Part shown: in pieces, positions 55,539-64,000 of the stretch
Layout: every line of letters begins with the position of its first letter
Numbering within the stretch: position 1 is the stretch's first letter
DNA from: Bradyrhizobium sp. 195
Lineage (GTDB): Bacteria; Pseudomonadota; Alphaproteobacteria; Rhizobiales; Xanthobacteraceae
Assembly (NCBI RefSeq): GCF_023101665.1
Contig: NZ_CP082161.1
Span: forward strand, 5,208,001 to 5,272,000
Direction: 5' to 3'
Length of the DNA stretch: 64,000 bases
The notes under the pieces: model-generated
The model's input: only the letters and a program-made list of their open reading frames with translations
Database searches by the model: none
What the model was told of the DNA's origin: nothing
Program-made: the position numbers and the translations under genes

Positions 55539-57269
55539 TTACGCCGCGTTCACGCGGTCGAGGAACCTGTCGACCTCGGCCTTCAGATGCAGGCTCTCGC
55601 CCGACAGAGCCTGTGCGGAGACGAACATCCGGCTCGAGGTCTCTCCGGTCTCGCTTGCGCCCTCGGCGGCGTGACGGACGTTGACGGCGACATCGGCGGT
55701 GCCCGACACCGCGGCGCGAACGCTGGCCACGATGTTGTGGGTCGCGCTCTTCTGCTGCTCGACCGCAGCCGAGATCGAGCCCGCGATGCCGCTGATGCGT
55801 TCGATGGTCTGGCTGATCGCCTTGATGGCGGCGACCGATTCCTCGGTCGCGAGCTGCATGCTTTCGATCTGGCTCGAGATCTCGTCGGTCGCCTTGGCCG
55901 TCTGGCCGGCGAGCGTCTTGACCTCCTGGGCCACCACCGCGAAGCCGCGGCCGGCATCGCCCGCGCGCGCGGCCTCGATGGTGGCGTTCAGCGCCAACAG
56001 GTTGGTCTGCTCGGCGATTGAGGTGATCAGCTTGACGACGTCGCCGATGCGCGCGCCTGCCTCGGAAAGCTGCGCGATGCGCTGGTCGGTCGCCTCGGCC
56101 TGCTGCACCGCCTCGGCGGAAATCTCGTTCGATTCCTGCACGCGCCGGGTGATCTCGGAGATCGACTGAGACAGCTCGTCGGAGGCTGACGCTGCCGAAC
56201 GGACGTGCTCGGAGGCATTTTCGGAGGCGCCGGCGGACTGAGCCGACAGATCGGCGGTGGAGCGTGCGACGTCGGTGAGCTGTCGCGCCACGCGCTCGAA
56301 CTCACCCGACGAGGTCAGCACCTTGTCGAGGACGCCGCCGACGCTGCCGCGGAATTCCTCGACGAAGTTGCGCAGGTCGGATTTGCGCTGCTCGACCGCT
56401 GCGGCCGAGGCCGCCGCCTGCTCGCTGCGCATCCGCGCCCGCTCCAGCGAATTGCTCTTGAACACCGCGACCGTGCGGGCGATCTCGCCGATCTCGTCGG
56501 CGCGATCCTCGCATTCGATCGCGACGTCGCTCTGGCCGTCGGCAAGCGCGGTGAGCGAGCGTGTGACCGAGGTGAGCGGCCGGGTGACGCGGCGGACGAC
56601 CAGCAGGGTCAGGACCAGCACCAGAAGCGCGGCGAGCCCGGCGGCCGCTGCCATGCTCTCGATGGCGTGGGCCAGCATGCTCTCATACTGGGCCATGGGG
56701 ATGCCGACATAGAGGATGCCGGTGACCTTGCCGGTGGCGTCCGCGATCGGGAAATAGGCGGTCATGAACGTCTTGCCGAACAGTGTGGCCGGCCCCTTAT
56801 AGGCCTCGCCCCGGCGCAGCGGCGCCTGTCCCGGATGGTCGGCGGCAAGCTGGGTGCCGACGGCGCGGTCGCCATTTTCCTTTTTCACGTTGGTGGAGCG
56901 GCGGACGAACTGTCCGCTGGCATCGTCGAACACGAACAGGGTCGCGTTGCCGCCGACATAGGACACGGCACGATCGACGATGGCGTGATCGTTGAAGTCG
57001 GGCATCTTGGGGATCTCGGCGCGCGCCACCGCGCCATCCCGCATCGTGATCTTGGCGGCCGGAACGGTCTCGGTAAAGGCCAGCGCCAGCGTGCGCAGAT
57101 TGACCTCGATGTCGCGCAATGCGCGGTCATTGAAGGCGGACGTCAGCGACCAATAGCCGGCGCCGACCACGAGCGCCGTGTTCACGGCGATCAGCAACAC
57201 GGCGCACAGGACCGCCTTGGTGCCGAGCTTGAACTGCGGCAGGAACTTCGCCGTTGGAATATTAGACAT
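55539..57269 (-). CDS. Methyl-accepting chemotaxis protein with periplasmic Cache domain
   Basis: A 576-residue receptor. TM1 (about 13-38), periplasmic single-Cache domain (40-200, with [22 protein letters not shown] and [25 protein letters not shown]), TM2 (about 215-235), HAMP ([20 protein letters not shown]), then the MA signalling domain with the hairpin tip [31 protein letters not shown] in segments. No C-terminal CheR-binding pentapeptide is present. It directs swimming toward small ligands. It is divergent from the photolyase gene. Confidence 0.94.
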   Translation of the reverse strand: MSNIPTAKFLPQFKLGTKAVLCAVLLIAVNTALVVGAGYWSLTSAFNDRALRDIEVNLRTLALAFTETVPAAKITMRDGAVARAEIPKMPDFNDHAIVDRAVSYVGGNATLFVFDDASGQFVRRSTNVKKENGDRAVGTQLAADHPGQAPLRRGEAYKGPATLFGKTFMTAYFPIADATGKVTGILYVGIPMAQYESMLAHAIESMAAAAGLAALLVLVLTLLVVRRVTRPLTSVTRSLTALADGQSDVAIECEDRADEIGEIARTVAVFKSNSLERARMRSEQAAASAAAVEQRKSDLRNFVEEFRGSVGGVLDKVLTSSGEFERVARQLTDVARSTADLSAQSAGASENASEHVRSAASASDELSQSISEITRRVQESNEISAEAVQQAEATDQRIAQLSEAGARIGDVVKLITSIAEQTNLLALNATIEAARAGDAGRGFAVVAQEVKTLAGQTAKATDEISSQIESMQLATEESVAAIKAISQTIERISGIAGSISAAVEQQKSATHNIVASVRAAVSGTADVAVNVRHAAEGASETGETSSRMFVSAQALSGESLHLKAEVDRFLDRVNAA

Positions 57270-57385
57270 GGATGGAATGACCCCCGTAATTCCTGCATAT
57301 TCGTGCAATCGGCTTACGGCCGCATTAACGGCGGTTCGCACCGCCGCACCCCGGCATGGTTTCCAATTGGTAAACGAGGCCCTCC

Positions 57386-58831
57386 CTGACCACGCCAAAC
57401 GCGCCGCCCATCATCGTCTGGTTCCGCGATGATCTTCGCCTGTCCGACCATCCCGCTCTCCACGCCGCAGCGAAAGCGGGCGCAACCGTGCTCTGCCTCT
57501 TCGTCCTCGACGACAGCGTCGGGCGTCCGCCCGGCGCCGCAACGCGCTGGTGGCTGGCGCAGTCGCTGCGGGCGCTCGGAGCCGAGATCGCCGCGCGCGG
57601 CGGATCTCTGGTCCTGCGCAGGGGACGTGCGGCCAGGGTGGTCCCCGAGGTGGCGCGAGAGAGCGGCGCCCGGGCCGTTTACTGGAACGGGATCGCGCAG
57701 GCGCCGCATCAGGCGGTTGAGCGCCAACTCGAAGCGGCCCTCGCAAGGCTCGGCGTCGATTCGCAGAGCTTCCCTGGCGACCTCCTTGTGCCGCCCTCGG
57801 CGATCCGCACCAAGGAAGGCCGTGGCCTGCGCGTGTTCACGCCGTTCTGGCGGCGCGTGTTGTCGCTCGGCGATCCGCCAAAACCGTTGTCTGCTCCGAA
57901 GGAGCTTCGCCCGGCTGCGACAATTGCGAGCGACAGGTTGGAGAGCTGGAAGCTTGAGCCGACCAAACCCGACTGGTCAGGCGGCCTGCGTCAGAGCTGG
58001 ACACCGGGCGAGGCCTCGGCCCGCACACGCCTGCGCGACTTCCTCAAGCACACCGCGCGCCGCTATGTCGGCGATCGCGACCGCCCGGATCGCGAGGGCA
58101 CCTCAGGCCTGTCGCCGCACTTGAGGTTCGGCGAACTGAGCCCGCGCCATGTCTGGCACGCGGCGCGGTTCGCCGCGGATGAAGATCCGGCACTCGGACC
58201 GGGCATCGACAAGTTCCTGAGCGAACTCGGCTGGCGCGAGTTCTGCCGCCACCTCCTCCACGATCATCCCGGCCTCGCCACCGAAAACCTGCAGACGAAC
58301 TTCGACGGCTTCCCCTGGAAACCCGACGGCAAGGCTCTCGCCGCCTGGCAGCGCGGGCGCACCGGCTATCCCATCGTCGATGCCGGCCTGCGCGAGCTCT
58401 GGCACACCGGGGTGATGCACAACCGGGTGCGGATGGTGGTCGCCTCGTTCCTCGTCAAGCACCTCTTGATCGACTGGCGCGAGGGCGAGGCCTGGTTCTG
58501 GGATACACTGGTCGATGCGGACGCGGGCAGCAATCCCGCCAACTGGCAGTGGGTCGCCGGCTGCGGCGCCGACGCCGCGCCCTATTTCCGCGTATTCAAC
58601 CCGCAGCTTCAGGGCGAGAAGTTCGATCCCGATGGAACCTACGTACGGCGTTGGGTGCCGGAGCTGAAGGATCTCCCGGTGAAGCTGATCCACCAGCCGT
58701 GGCGGGCGTCGCCGATCGAGCTTGCGAGCGCGGGCATCACACCCGGCAAGACCTATCCGCAGCCGATCGTCGATCATGCCAGGGGGCGCGAGCGCGCGCT
58801 CGCCGCTTACGCAAGGATCCGCAAAGGTTGA
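57386..58831 (+). CDS. phrB: Deoxyribodipyrimidine photolyase
   Basis: About 481 residues. N-terminal photolyase motif [19 protein letters not shown] at residues 10-28; antenna domain to about 200; C-terminal FAD domain with [64 protein letters not shown] in segments, and [12 protein letters not shown]. It repairs cyclobutane pyrimidine dimers using light. No ATG/GTG/TTG precedes the conserved N-terminus after an in-frame TAA at 57371. CTG 57386, six bases after CGAGG, is the likely start. The first GTG (57488) would delete an essential beta strand. Confidence 0.92.
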   Translation: MTTPNAPPIIVWFRDDLRLSDHPALHAAAKAGATVLCLFVLDDSVGRPPGAATRWWLAQSLRALGAEIAARGGSLVLRRGRAARVVPEVARESGARAVYWNGIAQAPHQAVERQLEAALARLGVDSQSFPGDLLVPPSAIRTKEGRGLRVFTPFWRRVLSLGDPPKPLSAPKELRPAATIASDRLESWKLEPTKPDWSGGLRQSWTPGEASARTRLRDFLKHTARRYVGDRDRPDREGTSGLSPHLRFGELSPRHVWHAARFAADEDPALGPGIDKFLSELGWREFCRHLLHDHPGLATENLQTNFDGFPWKPDGKALAAWQRGRTGYPIVDAGLRELWHTGVMHNRVRMVVASFLVKHLLIDWREGEAWFWDTLVDADAGSNPANWQWVAGCGADAAPYFRVFNPQLQGEKFDPDGTYVRRWVPELKDLPVKLIHQPWRASPIELASAGITPGKTYPQPIVDHARGRERALAAYARIRKG

Positions 58832-58897
58832 GCGCTGCTTTGACACAATTTCGAAACCCGCTATCGTGATCGCTCCATTCAAACAATGGGGGACGAT

Positions 58898-59215
58898 ATG
58901 GACGACGAGAAGCCGATCACTGAGCAGGCGATGGACACGATCACCAATGCGGTGGAAGCGACCAAGGACGCCGCAGTCATCGCCGTCAAGCAGGTGAAGA
59001 CAGCCGCCAAGAAGGTCGCGAAGAAAGTAGCCCCGAAGAAAGCTGCCAAGAAGAAAGCCAAGAAGGCTGCGAAGAAGACCACGAAGAAAGCGGCGAAGAA
59101 GTCTTCAAAGAAAGCCGCGAAAAAGGCCACCAAGAAGTCTGCGAAGAAGGCCGCCAAGAAAGGCGCCAAGAAAGCCACCAGGTCGAAGAAGAAGGCCAAG
59201 AAGGCCAAGCGCTGA
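58898..59215 (+). CDS. Histone H1-like lysine/alanine-rich DNA-binding protein
   Basis: A 105-residue protein. A short acidic N-terminus (MDDEKPITEQAMDT) and a helical linker are followed by about 65 residues of AAKK/KKAAKK repeats ending RSKKKAKKAKR. The composition resembles eukaryotic H1 tails and bacterial HC1/AlgP-type proteins, so it probably binds and compacts DNA. GGGGGA precedes ATG 58898; ATG 58886 is in frame upstream. A terminator follows. Confidence 0.85.
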   Translation: MDDEKPITEQAMDTITNAVEATKDAAVIAVKQVKTAAKKVAKKVAPKKAAKKKAKKAAKKTTKKAAKKSSKKAAKKATKKSAKKAAKKGAKKATRSKKKAKKAKR

Positions 59216-59232
59216 GCCCAACGCTTGGAGAC

Positions 59233-59260
59233 GTCTCCGGGTGCGGACGCACCCGGAGAC
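59233..59260. terminator. Bidirectional hairpin terminator
   Basis: GTCTCCGGGTGC pairs with GCACCCGGAGAC around a 4-base loop, between the convergent H1-like gene and the gene at 59270. Confidence 0.8.
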
Positions 59261-59269
59261 AGCGACACC

Positions 59270-60013
59270 CTATCCACGTCGCTTGGCTGCGCGCCGGCCC
59301 GGGTGATGCTCTCCCTTCGGATCGCGGAATTCGCTGCGATGGCCACGGCGGTCCTCGGCGTTGAAGCGCCGCCGCTTTTCCGGCGAGCCGAACTGCTTGA
59401 TCAGCCGCCTGCCGTTGACCTTCTTGATGACGTAGCCGCCCTCCGTCATCGAGAACGGCTCCTTCAACGATCCCATATGGTCGAATTTGGTGCCGCGGGG
59501 ATGCCCGAACGACTCGAACCAGGACGGATAGACGAAGTTCGACATCGGAAAACCGTTGACGAGAAAGGACTCCTCCTCCACGGCGTCGCAGACCTCATAG
59601 GCATATTGGGTGTGGCGGGTCTTGTCGGCCCACAGATTGGCCATGGGATCGAGCACCATCTCGAACAGCTCGTGCGACGCCGCCATGCTGACGGGCTCGT
59701 CACCCAGCGCCTTGACGAAGATCTTCGAGATCGGCTGCCCCCGATGGGTCAACTCGTGCCGTCCGAGGAAGTTCTTGTGGGTGGCATCGTCGAAATAGAC
59801 GAGCTGCCAGTCCGTCGGCTTCGGCTTGCGGGTGACGTCGAGATGGACGGGGTAGCCCCATATTGGCAGGAAGTGCTCGTCGTAGCATTTCTGAAGCGCG
59901 GCCGTGAGCCTCGCCATCATCCGGTCGCTTATCATCTCCTCCGCGTAATTGATGCAGGCAATCCGGACGGGCCTTAAGGACCTGCCGAGCAGTGCGCGCC
60001 GCGCTTTCTTCAT
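59270..60013 (-). CDS. Hypothetical protein with a metalloprotease-like SHELFE motif
   Basis: A 247-residue protein. A central MAASHELFEMVLDPMANLW has a HExxxE-like arrangement, followed by YEVCDAVEEESFLVNGFPMSNFVYPSWF. The C-terminus is strongly basic (RLIKQFGSPEKRRRF, HRSEFRDPKGEHHPGRRAAKRRG). The N-terminus holds PVRIACINYAEEMIS and an FLPIWGYPVHLDV strand. I recognise no named family; a zinc-dependent enzyme is possible. No signal peptide. Confidence 0.75.
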   Translation of the reverse strand: MKKARRALLGRSLRPVRIACINYAEEMISDRMMARLTAALQKCYDEHFLPIWGYPVHLDVTRKPKPTDWQLVYFDDATHKNFLGRHELTHRGQPISKIFVKALGDEPVSMAASHELFEMVLDPMANLWADKTRHTQYAYEVCDAVEEESFLVNGFPMSNFVYPSWFESFGHPRGTKFDHMGSLKEPFSMTEGGYVIKKVNGRRLIKQFGSPEKRRRFNAEDRRGHRSEFRDPKGEHHPGRRAAKRRG

Positions 60014-60109
60014 GAAATCACCGTGTGAAAGGGAAGCTGAAATCAGCCCAACCTAACACGAGCGGGTCCCGCACGTCAGGGATGTAATCCGGCGTCCTGC
60101 CCTGTCTGC

Positions 60110-60982
60110 CTAGAAGCGCCGGTTGACGACGAACACCGCGGCCGCGCACATCGCCATGCCGGCAATCGCCAGCCCATCGAGCTTCTCGCCGAACAGCAGA
60201 TAAGCCATCAGCGCGGTCACGGCAGGCACCAGATAGAACAGGCTCGCGACCGAGGTCGCCGCGGCGTGGCGGATCAGCCAGTACAATAGCCCGATCGATC
60301 CGATCGAAAGTGCCACGGCGAGCCAGGCGAGCGCGAGCACGAATTCCCGCGTCCAGTGCACCACGCGGTCTTCGAACAGGAAGGCCCCGATCGCAAAGAA
60401 AATGGTGACAGCGACATATTGCACGAGATTGCCGGCGCGCCAGTCGATCTGGTTGCAGTAGCGGCGCTGATAGAGCGTGCCGAGCGTGATGCTGATCAGC
60501 GAAACCACCGAGGCGAGCCAGCCAAGCCCGGCTTCGCCGGTCATGGGACGGTTGTGCAGGATCATCACCACGCCGCCGAGGCCGAGCACCAGCCCTGCCC
60601 ATTGCAGCGGCGTCACCCGCTCGCCGAGCCAGCGGTTGGCGATGGTCGAGGTCAGGATCGGCTGAAGGCCCGGAATGAGCGCGGAGAGTCCGGCCGGGAT
60701 CGAGTGCGCGATCGCGATCGCGGTGCCGCCGAGATAGAAGCCGTGGACGAGAATGCCGGCGACCGCGCTATGCGCGATGCCGATACGATCCGGCCATTTC
60801 GGCCGCGCGATCGCCGCGATCATCGCCATCAGGCCGACCACGATCGCCATGCGGATGGCGAGATAGGTCAAGGGATCGGCATTGTCGACGACGTATTTGG
60901 TGCCGATGAATCCGGTGCTCCAGAGCAGCACGAACAGGATCGGCGCGGCGCGGGCGGTCAGGGCTTCTTGATTGTGGTCCAT
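60110..60982 (-). CDS. EamA/DMT-superfamily transporter
   Basis: A 290-residue protein with ten predicted TM helices in two EamA halves: PILFVLLWSTGFIGTKYVV at the start, a LSALIPGLQPILTSTIANRWLGERVTPLQWAGLVLGLGGVVMIL stretch in segments closing the first half, and VASLFYLVPAVTALMAYLLFGEKL in the second. It likely exports a small metabolite such as an amino acid; specificity unknown. ATG 60982 follows GAGGGCGGCA. Confidence 0.9.
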   Translation of the reverse strand: MDHNQEALTARAAPILFVLLWSTGFIGTKYVVDNADPLTYLAIRMAIVVGLMAMIAAIARPKWPDRIGIAHSAVAGILVHGFYLGGTAIAIAHSIPAGLSALIPGLQPILTSTIANRWLGERVTPLQWAGLVLGLGGVVMILHNRPMTGEAGLGWLASVVSLISITLGTLYQRRYCNQIDWRAGNLVQYVAVTIFFAIGAFLFEDRVVHWTREFVLALAWLAVALSIGSIGLLYWLIRHAAATSVASLFYLVPAVTALMAYLLFGEKLDGLAIAGMAMCAAAVFVVNRRF

Positions 60983-61074
60983 TGCCGCCCTCATGCCTCA
61001 TGGGGGCTCATGCGGCAATGCGAATTTCGTCCGGACGATGCTGCGCTGCGAGGCAGGGCAACGGCGCCAGCCGC

Positions 61075-61521
61075 TCACCACTCTTCCGGACAGGGGTCGA
61101 TGATCTTCCAGAGCTCGACGCCGTTCTTGATTTTCTTCATGTCGGTGGTGAGCCCGCCATTGCGCCGAATCCAGTCCTTCACCGTGTTGGGGTAGTAGGA
61201 CATCAGGTCGGACGTCCCCTCGGAGCTGGTGACCTTGATGCCGAAGGTGAAGGCCTTGTCGTAATAGGCCTGGTGGAAGCCAAGGCTTGCGCGCGGCGTC
61301 ACGCAGATCTTGTTCATTGGCACCATGCCGAGCACCAGCGTGCAGGCTGAGTTGCAGATGCCGTCGATGATGACCCGCTCGCCCTTCTCGCGGACGCGCT
61401 TGTACTTGGCCTTGTATTCCTCGACATAGCCGCCGTGGTCGCGGGTAATATGCAGGTCGGCCCGCGCCGGCGCGGCGGCGGCGATGGAGAGCAACAGCAG
61501 GCTCAGAAGCGTGATGCGCAT
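61075..61521 (-). CDS. Exported ClpP/SppA-fold-like protein (COG3904-like)
   Basis: A 148-residue protein. Signal peptide ITLLSLLLLSIAAAAPARA. The mature part has GERVIIDGICNSACTLVLGMVP, with Ser in the CNSACT context typical of the crotonase/ClpP-like periplasmic family, and ASLGFHQAYYD with the matching His. The C-terminus is NGGLTTDMKKIKNG and DPCPEEW with a second Cys. The fold may be non-catalytic. Substrate unknown. Confidence 0.78.
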   Translation of the reverse strand: MRITLLSLLLLSIAAAAPARADLHITRDHGGYVEEYKAKYKRVREKGERVIIDGICNSACTLVLGMVPMNKICVTPRASLGFHQAYYDKAFTFGIKVTSSEGTSDLMSYYPNTVKDWIRRNGGLTTDMKKIKNGVELWKIIDPCPEEW

Positions 61522-61822
61522 GGCGGCGTGACGGCGAAAGCCTTCAGGAATGGACCGGCCTCGAAGGACCCGTGAATGAGCCCTGGGGCCGGCGAGAGGA
61601 TTCTTAACCGAATAGTCTTTGGTCATACTTGTGTGGGGAATTCGTTAAGCATCCCGAAAAGGCCAAAAATGGGCAAGGCCCGACGCCGTTTCCGGCAATT
61701 CTGTCACACCCACCCGGGAATCTGCGGGACTATCCCGGATTTCCGGGCACCGAACGGGTGCCCCGGAGGCCCGAAGTGGCTATAGATGGCCGACTTATTC
61801 GCGCGGGTCCCGGAGAATCAAG
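61522..61822. other. Intergenic region between divergent exported-protein genes
   Basis: 301 bases without a supported gene. A hairpin GGGCACC-GAAC-GGGTGCCC lies near 61746-61764, possibly regulatory for the downstream gene. Short open frames on the plus strand are Pro/Arg-rich and lack ribosome sites. Confidence 0.5.
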
Positions 61823-62083
61823 ATGAGCAAGTTGAAGCTTGTAGCCGCGGTTGCTGCCCTGTCGGCCGCAATCCTAGCCCCTGGCCTCGCGGAGGCGCGG
61901 GGGCACCACCGGTACCACCGCTACGTCAACCCGCTGCCCTACCCGATCAGCTACGTCCACAATTACGGTCCCGGCATCACCCCCGGCACCTTCGCCTATT
62001 ACGATGGCCCGTCGACCAACCATTGCTACCAGAGCGCGGCCGCCTATGTCGGCCAGGACCGCCGCCGGCACCCCTGCTACTGA
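61823..62083 (+). CDS. Small exported His/Tyr-rich protein
   Basis: An 86-residue protein. Signal peptide KLVAAVAALSAAILAPGLAEA, then RGHHRYHRYVNPLPYPISYVHNYGPG and two Cys (NHCYQSAAAYVG, RRHPCY). No known domain. Similar short, aromatic exported proteins occur elsewhere in this window (42975, 63260). Confidence 0.75.
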   Translation: MSKLKLVAAVAALSAAILAPGLAEARGHHRYHRYVNPLPYPISYVHNYGPGITPGTFAYYDGPSTNHCYQSAAAYVGQDRRRHPCY

Positions 62084-62113
62084 GGGACGCTGGCGCGGTC
62101 TCTGAGGGCGCCC

Positions 62114-62575
62114 CTATTTGGCGGCGCCCGACAGCAGCAATTGCTTCTCGATCTCGTAGACCGGCAGCTTGACGAGATCCTTGCCGATCTCGCCCCGAAG
62201 CGCCTTGCGCATGACTTCCGAATAGTCGGCACGGATCATGCCGAGGGCACGTGGTGAGGCCACCATGGTCAGGGCCGTGGTCTCGCCGGAGTTCACGGCG
62301 GCATCGAGCCGACCCGCCAGGCTTCGCAGGAAGGCGCGCTCGGCCTCATCATGCCAGTCGGTCTGCTCGGCCGAGCTGCGCGCCCCGCCGGTAGCGGCAT
62401 GCAGGCGGCCCGGCGCGTCGGTCCCTTGCGCACTGGTCGAGGGGTTGGGGTGCTCGTGCACCTCCCTGGTGTGGAGGTTCGGAAACATCTCGTCGCCGAG
62501 ATTTTCCAGAATGAGCGCCTTGCGCCCATCGCACACGACCAGCCAGTCGCCCTTGTCGATTCTCATCTTGTCCAT
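62114..62575 (-). CDS. Host attachment family protein
   Basis: A 153-residue protein matching the host-attachment (baeRF-like) family: the N-terminal strand DWLVVCDGRKALILENLGDE, a variable loop with NPSTSAQGTDAPGR, then AERAFLRSLAGRLDAAV, LTMVASPRALGMIRADY and DLVKLPVYEIEKQLL. The family was named from Agrobacterium attachment studies, but its fold resembles release-factor/aRF1 domains and its role is unclear. It is followed by no co-directional gene within 30 bases; the DUF3775 gene lies just upstream. Confidence 0.9.
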   Translation of the reverse strand: MDKMRIDKGDWLVVCDGRKALILENLGDEMFPNLHTREVHEHPNPSTSAQGTDAPGRLHAATGGARSSAEQTDWHDEAERAFLRSLAGRLDAAVNSGETTALTMVASPRALGMIRADYSEVMRKALRGEIGKDLVKLPVYEIEKQLLLSGAAK

Positions 62576-62614
62576 TGCAACTCTCCTTGAAACTTATCGA
62601 CGCCGCGTCCGGCA

Positions 62615-63025
62615 TCAGAGATGTTCTTCGAATTCCTCGAAGGACTTGCCGAATTGCGCCATCGCCTCCTCCAGATAGTCAGCGAGCATTGGCGTGCCGA
62701 TCAGGTAGGAAGCGGTGCGCTGGTTGTGCGCCTGCGCGGCCTGGGTATGCAATTCCCGCCAATTGGAGAGATCGCCGCCGCCGCGACCAAGCCAGATCAG
62801 CGCCACGAGGTCGATCTGCTCGTCGACATTGAGATCGCGGATAAAGCCCGCGAGCTCCGCACGATCGGTGGACCCGCCGCGCCCGCTACGGCCATAGCTC
62901 ATGTCATCGTCGCCGAAGTCCACGATGACGCCCCCTCCGGCCGCCTCGCTGTCGGACCGGCGCGATTTCGAGATGACGAAGAAGACTTTCTCCGGCGAGA
63001 TCGACAGATTTGGAATGACCAGCAT
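62615..63025 (-). CDS. DUF3775 domain-containing protein
   Basis: A 136-residue cytosolic protein: LSISPEKVFFVISKSRR, then a Gly-rich loop (AAGGGVIVDFGDDDM), LAGFIRDLNVDEQIDLVALIWLGRGGGDLSNW and YLIGTPMLADYLEEAMAQFG in segments, the DUF3775 pattern. Function unknown. It lies 39 bases upstream of the host-attachment gene in the same direction, suggesting a two-gene unit. ATG 63025 starts the conserved part. Confidence 0.85.
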   Translation of the reverse strand: MLVIPNLSISPEKVFFVISKSRRSDSEAAGGGVIVDFGDDDMSYGRSGRGGSTDRAELAGFIRDLNVDEQIDLVALIWLGRGGGDLSNWRELHTQAAQAHNQRTASYLIGTPMLADYLEEAMAQFGKSFEEFEEHL

Positions 63026-63259
63026 CGGTTCACCTTGCCCGGCAGCAAGCACCACGCCGCTGCCACGCCAGCAACACTAAGGGCCGCGGCAGACTTGCGA
63101 ATTGCGCAGGATCAAGGTCTCCGGCACGGCATCGGCCATGCGGTCAAAGCCAGCCGGGCCGATTTGCTGAATTTGTTCATCAGCATTACATTTCGCTTCC
63201 GCCACAATTTGATCAGAACAACTTCGATATTCTGGATCGCGTAAGCGGAGGAAGACATC

Positions 63260-63550
63260 ATGACTCTCAAGATCGGCCTCGTCGCCGCAGCCCTGTTCGG
63301 TGCCACGTTGGGTGCCTTGGCGACATTGCCGGCGGCGTCCGCCATGCCCGTCGCGCCCGCGCCTGCGACACCGCAGGTCTCCGGCGTCGAGCAGGTTCGC
63401 ATGGTCTGCGACGCCTGGGGACGCTGCTGGTGGCGTCCGAACTATTATGGGTATTACGGTCCGCGGCCGTATTACGGCCCGCGGTATTATGGACCACGTG
63501 CTTACGGGCCGCGCTATTACGGCTATGGCCCACGCTATCGCCGCTGGTGA
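63260..63550 (+). CDS. Small exported Tyr/Gly/Pro-rich protein
   Basis: A 96-residue protein. Signal peptide (IGLVAAALFGATLGALATLPAASA), then a short Pro-rich spacer, VRMVCDAWGRCWWRP with two Cys, and a tail of YYGPR repeats (about six). The tail may bind water, metals or polysaccharide. Similar proteins are common in Bradyrhizobium-type genomes (from memory). GGAGG is upstream and a terminator follows. Confidence 0.78.
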   Translation: MTLKIGLVAAALFGATLGALATLPAASAMPVAPAPATPQVSGVEQVRMVCDAWGRCWWRPNYYGYYGPRPYYGPRYYGPRAYGPRYYGYGPRYRRW

Positions 63551-63554
63551 CATC

Positions 63555-63578
63555 CGAAGGGGCCTCAGGGCCCCTTCG
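63555..63578 (+). terminator. Rho-independent terminator
   Basis: 10-bp arms CGAAGGGGCC / GGCCCCTTCG around TCAG, followed by CTTTT. Confidence 0.85.
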
Positions 63579-63680
63579 CTTTTGCGAGATCATTCCTTGC
63601 GCGGTTGTCGCCGGCCTGGAGCGATTCCAAAACTGATCCAGATCAAAGATGAAATCGGCCCGCACCGTCATTCTGCGGTG

Positions 63681-63854
63681 ATGGCCGAGTTGATCGTTTT
63701 TCGATGCCCTCAGACGGGCATGAACGTGCAGACGCATCTTGAGAAGCAGCCGAGACAGGAGGGACGAAGCTTTGCGTCCTTCGCCTGCCCCGCGTGCATG
63801 CGGCTACATTTCCTCGACGCAGCCTCCGGCCAACCGATGAACCGGGAACGTTGA
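63681..63854 (+). CDS. Small putative zinc-ribbon protein
   Basis: A 57-residue protein: ELIVFRCPQTGMNVQTHLE, then FACPACMRLHFLDAASGQP. The first Cys and the CPAC pair could form a small zinc site. ATG 63681 starts the conserved-looking part. It is too short to assign, and upstream codons in frame are low-quality. Its ribosome site is weak (GCGGTG). Confidence 0.5.
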   Translation: MAELIVFRCPQTGMNVQTHLEKQPRQEGRSFASFACPACMRLHFLDAASGQPMNRER

Positions 63855-64000
63855 CGGTGACATTGATCTTGCGGGCGTCATGGCATGATGTCCGCAATAC
63901 TACGGCCTGGAATTCGATTTACTGAAACGCGATGTTTCGCCATTGATGGCGATGTACCGACGTTCATTTGATTTGTCACATTTCAGCAGCCGGCCAGACG

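Overview
This GC-rich window looks like chromosomal DNA of a soil alphaproteobacterium of the Bradyrhizobium/Rhodopseudomonas group (Nitrobacteraceae). The inference rests on gene content: tripartite-tricarboxylate (Bug) receptors, many SDR enzymes, PAS hybrid kinases, FixJ/LuxR regulators, an Omp31-like porin and a lysine-rich H1-like protein. It also rests on dispersed palindromic repeats (CATTGCGAG-type and GTAGGGTGGGCAAA-type) that I associate from memory with this group. Genes are dense on both strands. I see no phage, integrase, IS transposase, CRISPR array or rRNA. One tRNA, tRNA-Leu(GAG), is present.

Layout. 1-4.7 kb: a plus-strand catabolic/transport operon (ABC binding protein, carboxymuconolactone-decarboxylase-like protein, two SDRs, GntR regulator, Bug receptor). 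4.8-8.5 kb: tRNA-Leu, FliN-like protein, lipB, an orphan DnaB-like ATPase, and a tautomerase/LysR divergent pair with a textbook LysR box. 8.5-11.2 kb: a GbsR/MarR-type regulator, a DUF4166 protein and a membrane-fused TIGR01777 epimerase. 11.3-20.4 kb: two soluble PAS hybrid histidine kinases flanking acyP, an isocitrate-lyase-family lyase, a biotin-dependent carboxylase alpha subunit and a zinc metallopeptidase. 20.5-24.5 kb: transporters. 24.6-28.5 kb: a sugar-acid catabolic cluster (GntR, MFS, enolase-superfamily dehydratase, gluconate-5-dehydrogenase-like SDR, idnD-like dehydrogenase). 28.5-32.5 kb: DUF protein, HPK7-type two-component pair, membrane protein. 32.7-35.8 kb: IclR, a frameshifted CaiB/BaiF CoA-transferase and another Bug receptor. 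36-42.7 kb: small exported proteins, an ArsR/AHSA1 pair, an AmpC-like serine hydrolase, porin, an SDR without its catalytic Tyr/Lys, GNAT.

42.9-46.0 kb: the most unusual locus. A minus-strand cluster encodes three different secreted curlin-like repeat proteins, a decayed fourth repeat segment and a small exported protein, next to a FixJ-family response regulator. 46.6-50.4 kb: a MacAB-type efflux system with a stand-alone LuxR HTH protein. 50.4-51.9 kb: a 1.5-kb non-coding repeat island. 51.9-64 kb: exported phosphodiesterase/phosphatase, peroxiredoxin, chemotaxis receptor, photolyase (apparently CTG-initiated), H1-like protein, and several transport, host-attachment and small exported proteins.

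Recurring themes: (i) regulators next to the genes they probably control, with recognisable operators in front of LysR, GbsR, GntR, IclR and ArsR genes; (ii) ArsR and GbsR promoters that place the start codon at the predicted transcription start and inside a palindrome, suggesting leaderless autorepressed mRNAs; (iii) localised gene decay (CaiB frameshift, curlin remnant). Functional statements come from motif recognition by eye; no database search was run.
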